Source: Toxonevra muliebris
Taxonomy: Eukaryota; Arthropoda; Insecta; Diptera; Pallopteridae
Assembly (NCBI GenBank): GCA_963691655.1
Contig: OY829327.1
Location: 53,890,079 to 53,954,078, forward strand
Length of the DNA stretch: 64,000 nt
Direction of reading: 5' to 3'
The first letter of the stretch is position 1; each line of letters opens with the position of its first letter. The position numbers and the translations under genes were made by a program. The notes beneath the pieces were generated by a model. That model saw only the letters and a list, made by a program, of their open reading frames with translations, was not told where the DNA came from and made no database searches. This document shows positions 1 to 11,241 of this stretch, piece after piece.

Positions 1-2970
1 ATAAAGAATTACCCTGAATTTGCATAACTAGTATTTATAAGGTGTTAATATAAAACATGTCGTTGGCGGAACGTAATTGACGACGATTTGTTAGGCACGT
101 AATCAAAATAAAGGACATGAAATCAAATATAAAGGACATGCATACAGGTGCATACAAGTATGCATAGATATACCTATATAAACTGTGGTAGTGTTATCTG
201 TTAGAACATTGATTTATTAAGCTCACATCACAGTACAAAGCCACACCGACTCGTCATGTTCTTCAAAAAGGTGTAGATACACAAATTTCGTTGCCAAAAT
301 GTTGTACTCTTATTTTGAGCCAATAATTTATGTACAGTTAAGTTCTTGACTTTTCTAGTCGATTTGAGGTCAAACTATTTGAATGCCTACATAGTGTTTC
401 TACATGTCCAAATGTTATTTGAATGCATCCATATATATGTATATGCTTATATGTATGTGTGTGTGTATTTGAATTCTAATGTAAAGGAAAGTGATTTTAG
501 CACGAAACATTATATTTTATTTTTAGTGAACATAAACATATTTAGTTTTTACGAGTATGCTTTGTTAGTTAGTTCTACATAAGTATAAGCATGTAATTTC
601 ATTTTGTTTTTTAAATATACTTTATTTATTTTACAGCACCTTTTTTAATAATACCTTTCGGTGAGTGATTCGGTGAATGAAATGCTTTATTTATAATGCA
701 GAGAAATGAATGGTCGGTCAACTTTTGGCACTGTAATATTTGCATAAAGAAGTAATTGTTTATACGCACACAATACAACCATAAATATTAATTTGGTCGC
801 TTTAACTGCAGTTGGAAAAATCTCCTCGTCCTTTCACCACCTTATTTTGCATATGCTTTTTGCTTTCTGCTTTACAGGAATTTCGTATGGCAATTCGTAA
901 TTAAACATTTTCATTAAGCGTTTAATTACCAATTCAAATAAGGTTGCCAAATTTGTCGGAACAAATAATAACTCATATCTGTAATATTGCTATGTATAGT
1001 CCAAATATACTTGTGTACATACATACATATGTATGTCAGATACCAGTAAATTACATACATACATATGTATGCATATGGCACTAAAATAAATTATTATTTC
1101 GAATTCGCACGAAATTATAAATAAGTGGAACTGCGACACAAATTTCTTATGAGTATTTTATATCGCGGGTAGGTATCATTAAATTAAATACAATGCCACC
1201 ACTCGTGCCTGCGTACTTCATCAGCGTACGAAAAAAAATTATGAATTTGAGAAATTGTGATTAATGAGTGCGGCCGACAGTGGAAATCCGAATGTGATAT
1301 TGCAGTGGCTTGAAAAAGAAAAACGGGAAATAAATGCAAATAACATCAGTAAAATTTCGACGCCATAAAAACTTTTTTATTTTTCAGTTTTTCTTTTTTG
1401 CGTCTTAAAATTAAAAGTAGTTGAAAAATCTAACACTCAAATGCGAATGCAATTTAATATTACATTATATTTTTTGGGCGGCTAATTGTTTCCTTAAGTT
1501 TATATACTCTTTACGAGCACATAGTATGGATTGGTGTGGGCTTTTCACAAACTACAATAAATGCACGCTGCTACACCAAACATGGTCATTTCGATTGGAC
1601 TTACTTAACATAGATATGCATGCTTCAACCAAATTCGAGTGCATACACAAGCTACTATTTGCTCTAAGTCCAATATATTCAATATTTTACTTACCCTCCT
1701 CAGAGCAAATGTATGTACCTTTGAATGCACTTGTGCAAAATGTTTACCTTGTCCAAAAAAAAAAAAAGAAAAGAAATTAACCTTTTCGAGAGTGGCAATC
1801 GGTTGTGTGCCTTTTAATTTATCATTTGCAAAATTGGCTCAAGTGCATTATTTAGTATGTACAAATGTATATACTCGTGTATATATGTACATACATACAT
1901 AGATGCATACAGTATTTTCCTTTTATTGGCTGCACCTTGATTTTGTACAAAAATACACGCATACAAACAATTTTTTTTTTACAAGAAACTAAAAATTGTG
2001 AAATTGCCAAAATGTCAGGGATTTAATAAAAATAAAACTTGTGTGGACAATATTAACATGAAATATAATTTATATAAAAAAACTAATTCTATGGTTTCAT
2101 TCGCAACAATTGGGATTATTTATGGTAATTACTCAGGTAGGCATTAAACGTGGAACATGGATCTAACTTATAACTTAAGTTAGATATTGGTCGCTGAATC
2201 CAAATCTGAAAGCGAATAACATTAGATTACATACTACCTGAAGTTCGGTAGGTCAAAATTGAAAATCCTTGTCGATGGTGGAATTTTTTTCTCTGTCAGG
2301 CATAGTTTGAAAAATAAAACATTTTCCTATTCAGAAAGGTAATAGCTAAAACTTTGCAAAAGGAAAAACCTTTTTAAAGATTTTTTCAGAAATGATAGCA
2401 ATTTGAGAAAAAAAATCAAACTTTTACCAAAATTTTGAGTTGTAAAAATTAAAGTGGCAAAATCCCTTGCGTAAATCCAGAGACATCTTGTTCACTAAAA
2501 TCAAAAGAAAAAAAACTACCACTTACGGGCGTTCTCTGCTGCGCTCATTACAAAACCCCGAAAATACATTTTGTGATTACCTCATGGTTAAAGGCTTAAA
2601 ATAGTCTTTACCCTTTAACGTCCGAATTTTAACTGGTCTTGGTAGAAATCTTTTGTACTAAACTTTCGGTTACTTAATACTTCCACAATCATGACACCAA
2701 ATTTCATACCTCTATGTTGATTTGTTTGGCATTTATTAAAGGTTAAAAACAACCACTGGTTAACCCACTAACCAAAATTTTTTGAATTTCATTCTCTAAT
2801 CTTTTATAAACATACTTGATGAAGAAAATTTCCGCTTAACTCTTTCAGATCTTTTTTTTTTAATTGGGGTCGGTCTATTTTTTTTTTTTTTTGAGTGAAA
2901 TTTATGATTACTTAAGACTTTTTTTTATTTTTTTTAGAGAGTATTCGCATCTAAGACATGATCTTTTACA
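1..2970. other. AT-rich intergenic spacer
   Basis: No coding region is supported here. The open frames are short, low-complexity and lack splice-site or homology support. Two copies of a CATACATACATATGTATG block lie at about 1,018-1,036 and 1,053-1,071. Several poly-T tracts (for example 2,850-2,892) precede the LINE 3' end. Confidence 0.6.
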
Positions 2971-2974
2971 TGCG

Positions 2975-5526
2975 CATATTATTATTATAATATAACAACA
3001 TATTTAGTAAAGTTATTAACAACAAATTGCTTAATATAAGGTAAATGTCGAATAAGATGATGAATTTAATAACAAATTAATATTAAAATTAAATAGGGTT
3101 AAAAGTGATCTAGAGGAAAGGAACAAATGAAGAAATAAAGTAATTAAAAGAAGAAAAAGAGAGAAAGAGAGAAAGAGAAATAGACTAGGAAAAATGTTGA
3201 AGAACTAAATGCTTAAAGTTTTTGAAATTAGAAACTGTCTTAATGTTAGATGGCAATGAATTCCATAACCTTATAGCGCTAACAAAAAATAGCCTACTTG
3301 AATTTCTAAAGTTATGGCTATGGATTTGAAGGTTTATACTTCTGCTTGATTTACAGAATTGAAGCTTTTCATACAAATAATTCGGGCTCTGCATATAAAT
3401 GAGCCTATGCAAAAAGATACAGTTCCTGACATCAAGGTATCCGAAGAGATCAAGACCAAGAATTTTCTTACTATAAACCGAGATATGTTCGAACTTTTTT
3501 ACACCATATATGTAGCGAGCAGCATTGTTAAATGCAACGAGAAGTTTGTGTGAAGACCTTGAGTCAAGTTTACTATAAACAACTTCCGAGTAGGTAATTA
3601 TAGGCACTAGTAGTTGCAACACTAGTTTACGTTTAGTTTCACACGGTACAAATGCAGCAGCCATCCTAAGATTTCGCAGGACCACGTACGCTTTACTCAC
3701 CACAGAGTTAATTTGATCATCAAACGAAAGATATGAATTAATAATAAATCCAAGGCTCCTGACCTTATTAACGAACTTCAGCTCGGTTCCATTGAGAACA
3801 ATGGGGGAATATCGGTGTGTAAGTAAGACGCTTGCGAGATAGGCAGAACAAATGATTTAATTGGATTTAATTAGAGCATGTTATCACTGGCCCAATTGCT
3901 AATTGAGCATAAATCTTCATTTACTCGTGCACATAAATCCTCAACAAGACCTATAGGTCTAGATAAGTATATCTGGAGGTCATCAGCATAAGCATGCATG
4001 AAGACATGACTACAAACAGCAAAAATATCATTTAAAAACATAGTAAAAAGAAGCGGACCAAGAACAGAGCCTTGAGGCACACCTCTGTTTACTGTCTTGT
4101 ACATCGAATAAGCATTACCAATCTTTACTCTTTGAGATCTACCTTCTAAATAGCTTTCCGTCAACCGTACCGCAGTGTCTGAGAATCCAAAGCATTGTTT
4201 CAACTTTCTGCAAAACAGAGAGTGACTAACGCTATCAAATGCTTTAGAGAAATCTAAGAGGCATAATAAAGTGAGATGACCCTTATCATATGGTGTTCTA
4301 ATATCGTCCAGAATTTTTACAACAGCAGTGGAGCAACTGTGTCCAGAGCGGAAACCAGACTGGAGAGGTGATAAAAGGCTAGACTCACTAAGGTTACTAG
4401 AAATCTGTTCAGCCATGAGTGATTCACAGACTTTGGATAGAAATGACAATATACTAATAGGGCGGAAATCAGCTGGTGTTGAGGCCATCGGTATTTTTGC
4501 TATCGGAATAACTGTAGCCACTTTCCAAATTTCAGGGAAACGAGAGCTAGTGATGCAGTGATTAATAATGTGTGTCAGAGGGCTGAGAACATAGGGTGTT
4601 ATGAGTTTTATAAATTTTATAGCAATACCATCTTCTCCGATAGCATTCGATCTAATTTTCTTTATACAGCGAGCCACATCCGTTTCAAACTGGAACCCAG
4701 CAGGAGATTTGGTAGTATTCATATGATCAGAGAACTTGGGTGAATTTGATTGAGAACCGCATACAAAGTAATCATTGAGTGCATTGGGATCAATCCCACA
4801 CACACCGGATTTAAATTTACGCACACCAATTTCCCTTAAATTGGACCATAATTGTTTAGGGGGTAATGAAGGATTCAGCTTGGATGTGAAGAACATCTTC
4901 TTTGACTGCTTAACAGTAGATGTAGCTTCATTCCTGGCTTTTTTATAATACTCTCGGTTTTGTTCTGTAGGATTTCTCTTCCATTTATTATAACTTTTAT
5001 GACGATTCTTTAAGGCTAGCCTCACCGAGTGCGTAAACCAAGGACAAGTGATATTTGTAATACGGCACGCACGTAAGGATACGTGGCTATCATATAGTTT
5101 AGAAATGTTTTCGAGAAAGTATTTTAATTTATCATCAACTGAGGTAAGAAACCAACAGTCGGACCAATTTCTGTTAGATAAGCCATTATGCAGTGACGCG
5201 AAATAAATTGACTTGTAGTCTCTGTAAGTAAAAGTGTTTTCTGCGACAATTGGAGTAAGATCAATATTCAATGTACAGAAAATTAGATCGTGATCAGAGA
5301 TGAAAGAGATTTGATCAAATAACAGCACAGAGGAAATACCCGAAACCACAAAGAGATCAAGTAAGCTTGGAGAAGCATTGCTTGCGAATCGAGTTGGCAT
5401 GGTGGTATTGACTATACTGAGACCAACTTCATCCAAACTACTAGTAAATTTTCTCACATGGCTGTCACTAGAAAGAAGATTCAGATTGAAATATCCACAT
5501 AAAACTTCTACAACTAACATAAACAA
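2975..5526 (-). mobile_element. 5'-truncated non-LTR retrotransposon (LINE A), no RNase H
   Basis: The element reads on the minus strand: end of an AP-type endonuclease, a linker, a full reverse transcriptase, a C-terminal region and an approximately 200-nt 3' UTR that ends in a short ATA/TAA-rich tail near 2,978-2,993. The absence of an RNase H domain and the short repeat tail fit the CR1/L2/Jockey-like group; the exact clade is not resolved. The 5' end is truncated inside the endonuclease at 5,526, next to a fold-back structure. It shares RT and C-terminal motifs with the LINE at 33.3-36.0 kb, so both belong to related families. Confidence 0.9.
3185..5526 (-). pseudogene. LINE A ORF2-like protein (endonuclease end + reverse transcriptase), broken
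   Basis: The upstream part (5,526-3,871) is open for 551 codons. It begins within the endonuclease (GYFN in place of the usual GDFN; SDHDLIF near residue 95) and carries the RT motifs FRPISILS, QSGFRSGHS, LLDFSKAFDSVSH, GVPQGSVLGPLLF and the catalytic YADD. A TAA stop follows NWASDNML at about 3,868. The frame then continues as LNPIKSFVLPISQAS and shifts once near 3,805, after which IVLNGTELKFVNKVRSLGF leads into the 172-codon C-terminal part (3,703-3,185) ending WNSLPSNI...FKNFKHLVLQHFS. One stop and one frameshift in about 780 codons indicate a fairly recent but dead copy. The missing 5' part (ORF1, N-terminal endonuclease) means it could not act alone even without these lesions. Confidence 0.88.
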
Positions 5527-5564
5527 GTTTCAAGACTCTACATATTTGATCTTGAAACTTGTTT
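5521..5564. repeat. Fold-back at the 5' junction of LINE A
   Basis: AAACAAGTTTCAAGA (5,521-5,535) is repeated as its exact reverse complement at 5,550-5,564, leaving a 14-nt loop. The structure sits exactly where the LINE reading frame starts, at the truncated 5' end. It may be a small inversion made during integration (twin-priming-like) or a hairpin in the target; the sequence cannot separate these. Confidence 0.7.
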
Positions 5565-6880
5565 GACCTCTATTAAAGGTTGAACAATTGTGCTCCTGAA
5601 ACTATAGACAAAAATCCGTTAACGCTTTTTCTTCAATTTTTGGATTTTTATATTCTTTTATCTTTTATGAACATACTTGGAAAGTAATATTTTCACTTAG
5701 CAAAGAATTGTTAATTTTTTTATTAAAATAATGCAATCAGTTTTGATGATAAATTTTTTGCACATTGCATTTTTGAATTGACTTCAAAGAAAAACGCTCT
5801 TAAAAAAATAGCATAAGCTCTAATGATCGGTAATCCAAAAACATAAAAGTACTTAATAGTAGGTTATGTAATTTAAAAACTATTTACTTGCTGTCAAAGT
5901 TTGTTCTCTGTTGAATGAATGGGATGAAAGCGATTGTCCAATATATTGTACAAAATCAACGAAGGGGTTAATAAAAATGTTACTTTTTTTTTCAAAAAAT
6001 AGTGCAAAAGATTTTACTAAAAATGTTTGCACTTAGGCTTTTGGCTGGACTTCAAAAACAAAAAATTAAAAAAAAATACTTAGCACAAAATTTCAAATGT
6101 TAGGAAAATAGAAAAAATATACAGCAGAACCGATACATATAGCGTTAATAAGGAATGCTCACGAAAAATTGTATTATAAAATAATCAAGTAAGCCAATCA
6201 AATTATGCGAAAATTGAAAAAAACTTCTCAAAAAACAGGTGCTTCTTCAACACTTTTTTTAATAACTTGGATTTTTTTTTTTGCTTTTTTACACTAAATC
6301 TGCGTAACGAGATGTGTATTAAACAATTCCGTTTGATTTTTTTGTTTCAGATAAGCCAGTTCTAAGATTAACTGTCCGCCATGGACCATCTATTTTTGGT
6401 AGGTGCCGACTAAGACGCCCTCTGGACGAAAGATGAATGAAGAAAAAAAAAAAATTTTGTAGTATCATATTAAAAAAAAATTAAGTTCATAAAAATTGAC
6501 TGAGTAATAAAATATTGAAAATTCTATTTTTAAAACTTTAAAAGCGTTTTTCTCCAAACAATATTTTTTTGATCGGCCCAGGGGTTAGAAGAAATTCTAT
6601 AGAGCCGATTAGGCTGAAATAATAAGTTATTCTACACGCCAATAGCTTTCGTAGGTAATAGAATTGTTTATTTTGAATCATTATTTTTTATTTTTTACTC
6701 CGATTTTCAACAAAAAACAACGCGATTTTTAGATATTTTTTAATAAAAATATTTAAATCTACTACCTGCCAGAATAACAAGCCTACAGTACAATAATCTA
6801 TTTAATTTTTTTTGTTTCAGAGGACTTCAAGTACCGTAATCACTCGAGCCAGCTCCACACCTTTTGATAGTAAAAAACAC
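5565..6880. other. Intergenic spacer, no feature recognised
   Basis: AT-rich DNA with many A and T runs. Neither strand contains a frame with recognisable protein motifs, and I see no paired terminal repeats inside it. Confidence 0.6.
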
Positions 6881-8205
6881 TAAAAAAATATCGTAAAATA
6901 AACTCTTTTTCTGTACAGTTAAAGATATTAAAAATTGAAATGATTGTATTTTAATTTATTGCTATAAAAAATTTCCGAACTAACCATGAAAATTAGGTCG
7001 GAACACCAGACTACATCCTTAAGCAAAGTTGTTCATCGTAATCTTAAACTCTCCCCTCAAAAAACGCAAAAGTCGTAACATATGACATAAGGCATCGCTC
7101 AGAAAAACAACACGTGACCATATTTCATCGCGCATTTTAGCTTTCCACATTTTTGTTTTCCGTATTTCTACGATAGCTTATTTTAGTTCCATTAGTTTTG
7201 TCCATCCATATCCAATCGTCGTCCCTGTTTTGGTGGTTCTATATTATTGTATCGTCCATATTTTAGTTCGTCTGCATTTTGGAACTTCCATACTCTTCTT
7301 TCAATATTTTTAGTCCTCCATAACTTTTTCTTCTACATTGCCAATTTCTCATATCGATGGTCATACGTTGACACCACGTAAAGAGTTTTTCACCACTTTT
7401 GTAAGAGACGACAAAAACGCATTAAATTTATATAAAGAATATGTACGAAATAGTTTTAAAATAACTTTCAAGAAAAAAATGTTTTTGGATTTATTATTTT
7501 TTTTGTGTTTTAAACTTATTTTTACATATTGTTCATCTCTTTTACGAAAATTCACTCTAAAGGTCAAAAGAGTTATGGCCAATATCATTTGTTTATCAAA
7601 TATTTTTCAGAAATTTGAAATCTGCTTTTAAAAATATTTTTATCAAAGTTTTCCTTTTATAAAGCTTGTTGCTGGTTATATGTAGGTCCAGCACGCATAG
7701 AGCCGGTTGTCGCAATGAACAAATATAGAAACAAGTCAAAAGTACATGTTTCTGTTTCTGTCGCAAATGTACTGATTCTTTTGTTGTTGGTGTCAGAATC
7801 ACAGAATTCTGTTTCTATTCCTATCACAAATGTACCGAATTCGCCATCAGGAAAGCAATAATGATGTCTAAATTTAAAAATATATCTATAAAAATTTTTC
7901 TCTTTTCAAAACCTTTCAGAAAATTCATGATGGGTAAAACGTTGAAAATCGTCCATATAAATCCATCTGACTTAGTGCACATACTTTTTGGGTATATGTA
8001 AATCTGGAACCATTTACGGTACAGTACTGAAATTTTGCACAAGGACATCGATTGACAATGCCATACTATACGATGGGTGGGTTTTGAAACTTCCCATATT
8101 ATCTGAATATTCATTATGGAATAGCCAAGGAATAATTTAAGGATGTAGTCTGGTGTTCCGGCTTAATTGTCAAATATTTGAAGTTTATTTTACGATATTT
8201 TTTTA
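6881..8205. mobile_element. Inverted-repeat element, unclassified
   Basis: Two 24-nt blocks are perfectly repeated in inverted order. The outer block contains AAAATATCGTAAAATAAACT (within 6,881-6,904) and matches the reverse complement of 8,182-8,205. The inner block contains GGAACACCAGACTACATCCT (within 6,999-7,022) and matches the reverse complement of 8,137-8,160. The left arm (142 nt) carries about 75 nt of extra sequence relative to the right arm (69 nt). No transposase is visible inside; the internal open frames are below 100 codons and match nothing I know. Parts of the interior recur at 13.57 and 31.0 kb, consistent with a multicopy non-autonomous DNA element. Target duplications were not resolved. 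Confidence 0.65.
7725..7830 (+). repeat. Dispersed repeat, copy 1 (second copy at 30,982-31,105)
   Basis: An approximately 110-bp stretch containing AACAAGTCAAAAGTAC, then TTGTTGTTGGTGTC, then GAATTCTGTTTCT is found again, diverged, at 30,982-31,105 in the same orientation. It lies within the inverted-repeat element at 6.9-8.2 kb, so the 31-kb copy is probably a fragment of the same family. Confidence 0.6.
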
Positions 8206-9015
8206 ATGTACAAATTTTAGGTAAAGAATAAGCTTTCATACACACAGCATAACAATAGCGTGAAAAAATGTTGCCTCAAATCATCCTTTTAAATAATATT
8301 TTTCAGATTTCGGGGGTAATTAAACACCCCCTTGGCTAAGCGCCTGAATGATGGGATCAGATCCGAATATATGATGTGAAAAGTAAAGATATACCTCGCC
8401 GTACTAATGGGGTGTATATAGTATAAAGAATGAATCCTATTGGTTGTAAGTGCATAGTTATGAGCTATTTAGATTTCCAAGATTAGAAGCATTTTCTCAA
8501 GTAATACATCCTGCAGCAAATTGAATTCAATCCTTTACTTTATCTTTACTTTATCTATGACTTTTGGAAAAAAAACTCTGAGGTCGGAGAGTATGATCTC
8601 AGCAGAGTTACTCGATCAAGACTCAAGGCTTGCATTACTAGTGACGTTCCAGTTGTTTTACAGTGAACAAAAACTTTTAGCGGCGAAGTATAACGATTTG
8701 AAAAGGTTTTGTGAAAAAAATACCATAACAAAAAGATTCAATTATGAATATTTAAATTTAAAATTTGATAGAATTTAAGAGGGTATACTAGTTGAAACTG
8801 ACGAACAGGACTCTATGTATAGAATAAGATGTTACTTTTATTACACATTTAGAATTAAATTTTATTTTATCATTTTATATTCAGTATACATTTTAGATTG
8901 CTGACAAATAAAAATTTGTTTATAATATCTTTCCTAAAACGATGTAAAAACATTTAAGTAGATCTTAATTACTCCTAGCGATCTGACTCAAATGCAATAA
9001 AGTATCAGCCCATGA
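8206..9015. other. Spacer with one unrecognised 85-codon frame
   Basis: An ATG-less open frame at 8,521-8,778 (plus) has somewhat normal-looking composition (SAELLDQDSRLALLVTF...) but no motif, no splice support and no neighbour that suggests a function. I would not call it a gene. Confidence 0.4.
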
Positions 9016-9019
9016 TATT

Positions 9020-9168
9020 TTCATTCTCAGCGAAAGCCAACCTGCTATCAAATCCCTAGACCTCAAAGGTGGCATTTGATAGTCGGCGATTACTCAATGA
9101 AGTAGCCAATGAACTCAACGTACACTTTGTATGGGTCCCAGAACATGCAGGGATGAAGAGTAGGAGGA
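9020..9168 (+). pseudogene. RNase H relic of a LINE
   Basis: The plus strand encodes ILSESQPAIKSLDLKG, matching the S-D-S-Q motif region of LINE RNase H (the Asp is now Glu). A frame change then leads to RRLLNEVANELNVHFVWVPEHAG, matching the WVPGHxGI block. The two pieces are joined by at least one frameshift and stop codons. RNase H domains of this kind belong to I/LOA-like LINEs. It is a fragment: no reverse transcriptase precedes it and no zinc-knuckle tail follows. Confidence 0.7.
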
Positions 9169-10190
9169 ATCCCTTTCACAATTCTTATACCTTTGCCCAG
9201 CTTTGGCTATCCGTAGGAAAAATGGGTCAATATTTCCTCAAGAAATAAAAAAGCATGCTCATACCAGAATTGAAATCCAATTTAGTCGCATTTACTCGAC
9301 TCAAGAGAAAGTCATCAAAAGAAATGGTTGCACCACTGGGCATTCCATTATGTCTTCAAGCATTGTAAATTTTAGATTAAGTATTTATGATTGCAGAATC
9401 AAATATTTTTGAAAACATCTAATATATATGCAGATTGCAATAAAAACGGGATTTAAAATATTATATATTAAAATATTATTCGCGGGAAGGGCTCGATATG
9501 GGGATTTCTGTTCCATATGTTTTTTGCTGTTGTAATTTTTGTATTACCTAAACTTTGCAAGGGCTGCTTAGTGAAGCGGGGCCAAGTCCAGTCAGTCTTT
9601 AATGAATATATTTGTTATTTGAATTTTCTTGAAATTGTTTTCACAAAGATTTATAAAAAGTGTACTGAAAACAAATTTACATAAAAAATATAGTGATATC
9701 GACTCTAACAAAAAAAAATAAAAAATTTTACTAAACAACCCTGTATATAAAATATGCATCACAATGAATTTTGTTACAATAAAAGTTGAAATATAAGAAA
9801 ACCCACTTCAATGTCCACCCACTTCACCTTAACACCTTAACCAACATATGAGACCACCTTAATTTTCTGAAAGTAAATGTGAAAGCCAAAGAAAAATGCC
9901 TTCCAACGATTAAACTTTACTGATTACAGGTTGCCAGCACTTTCGCTAAGATTTTCAAGTAAGTAAGTTACCCCAAAACGAAATGACCTATTGAAGCGAA
10001 TACTTACAGAGCACATACATACATAGTACAAACAAATCCATTATTCTGACTGACTGACCCCTTTGCCACAATTTGGCAAATTTTTTCGTTCTTGCAATAT
10101 CCTTTTTTGTATTTAAATACAAAAATATATGTGTGTATATTGTTGTACCTATTTCGCGGAGGATGAGGCAGTTCCTCACTTTGAAAAATT
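9169..10190. other. AT-rich spacer, nothing recognised
   Basis: Mostly AT-rich sequence. An open frame of 69 codons at 9,203-9,412 has no motifs. Around 9,480-9,610 there is a slightly GC-richer patch (GGGCTGCTTAGTGAAGCGGGG) that I cannot assign. Confidence 0.45.
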
Positions 10191-10199
10191 GATGACGGC

Positions 10200-10560
10200 T
10201 TCCTTGCACGCAATTCATTACATCATCAAAATTTCGATTTTAATTTGAAAAAGTGTGGCGCCAAACTAACAAAAGAATGGAGCAGCAAACTCAGCAAACA
10301 CAGCAGGAGGCTATGGAGGGTGTCAGCTTTGTAGAGGCTCGTGTATGTACTTATATGTGTGTGCGTGCGCTCCTTTTGTAATAACATGAATTTTGAAAAT
10401 TTCGCAATTTTATTTCTTCTTTTTCTTCGCTCGTGGTCAACAACTTGAATACTTGAATTGTTGAATGACTTTGGTGGCGGCGATGGCAGCGAGTAAAATT
10501 AAATGTGAATATAAAGTGAGGTTAATGAGTAAGCGAGCGTTCAGGTGAGTTTGCCTATTG
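10200..10560 (+). other. Possible promoter and short first coding exon(s)
   Basis: This patch is GC-richer than its surroundings. It contains TGGCGCCAAA (E2F-like, about 10,255-10,264), then a 22-codon frame starting MEQQTQQTQQEAMEG (10,277) that runs into GTATGT. A second frame starts MTLVAAMAASKIKCEYK (ATG at 10,465, preceded by an in-frame TGA) and ends exactly at TTCAG|GTGAGT (exon end 10,544), a near-consensus splice donor. On the minus strand a short frame MNCVQGSRHQFFK also runs into GTGAGG. No downstream exon was identified, so function and reality remain open. Confidence 0.2.
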
Positions 10561-11241
10561 CTATGATTTGCGTGAATTATACCCTCGTGTTTTTTTCTCT
10601 TTTTTGTTAGTTTTTATTTTTATTTTTATTTGTTGTTGTGTTTCAGTAATAACTAACATAGAGGAAATATTGTACGGTAAACAATTGGACCGCATCGAGT
10701 ATTAACCTAATGCGTAAAACGGTGGGTTACTTAACCACCTACTGCATAGTGAAGGAATGTGTTAATTGCTTTCAGATATAGTAGTGAACTTTTATTTAAC
10801 CTTAAGTGATTGCCATAGTTTTGCGGCTGGTTTTCCATTTTTTAATTTCTTTACAATTTTTATTTGAATTTCAAGTCGTCAACGAGATTTGTGAGTGACA
10901 TCACATGATTGGAAAAGTCTGAATAGTATTTTATCTTAGAAAAAAAATGAAAGAAATAATTACTTTAAAAATTTATTACTCTAATCCCCTTCAACTCGTT
11001 TGAAATGTTGGCATAAGTATTCCTTACTTTCTACTCTTTTTCTACCTCTTCAACTGGTGGCACCCATTGAAAAGGAGAGCTTTCTGCCTACGAACGAAAA
11101 TGGAAGAAACCGCTCCGGCTAGGAAGGTATTCTGGCCATTGTGATTATTTTTGTTTTTATGAATAAATATTAAATTTAATTTTTATTCTTCAGTATTAAA
11201 AGTTAAAACTGATTTTTATTTTTATTCCTCATATATAATTG
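10561..11241. other. Spacer, nothing assigned
   Basis: AT-rich sequence. A short GC-richer block at about 11,045-11,140 (GAAACCGCTCCGGCTAGGAAG) stands out but has no frame or motif that I recognise. Confidence 0.4.
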
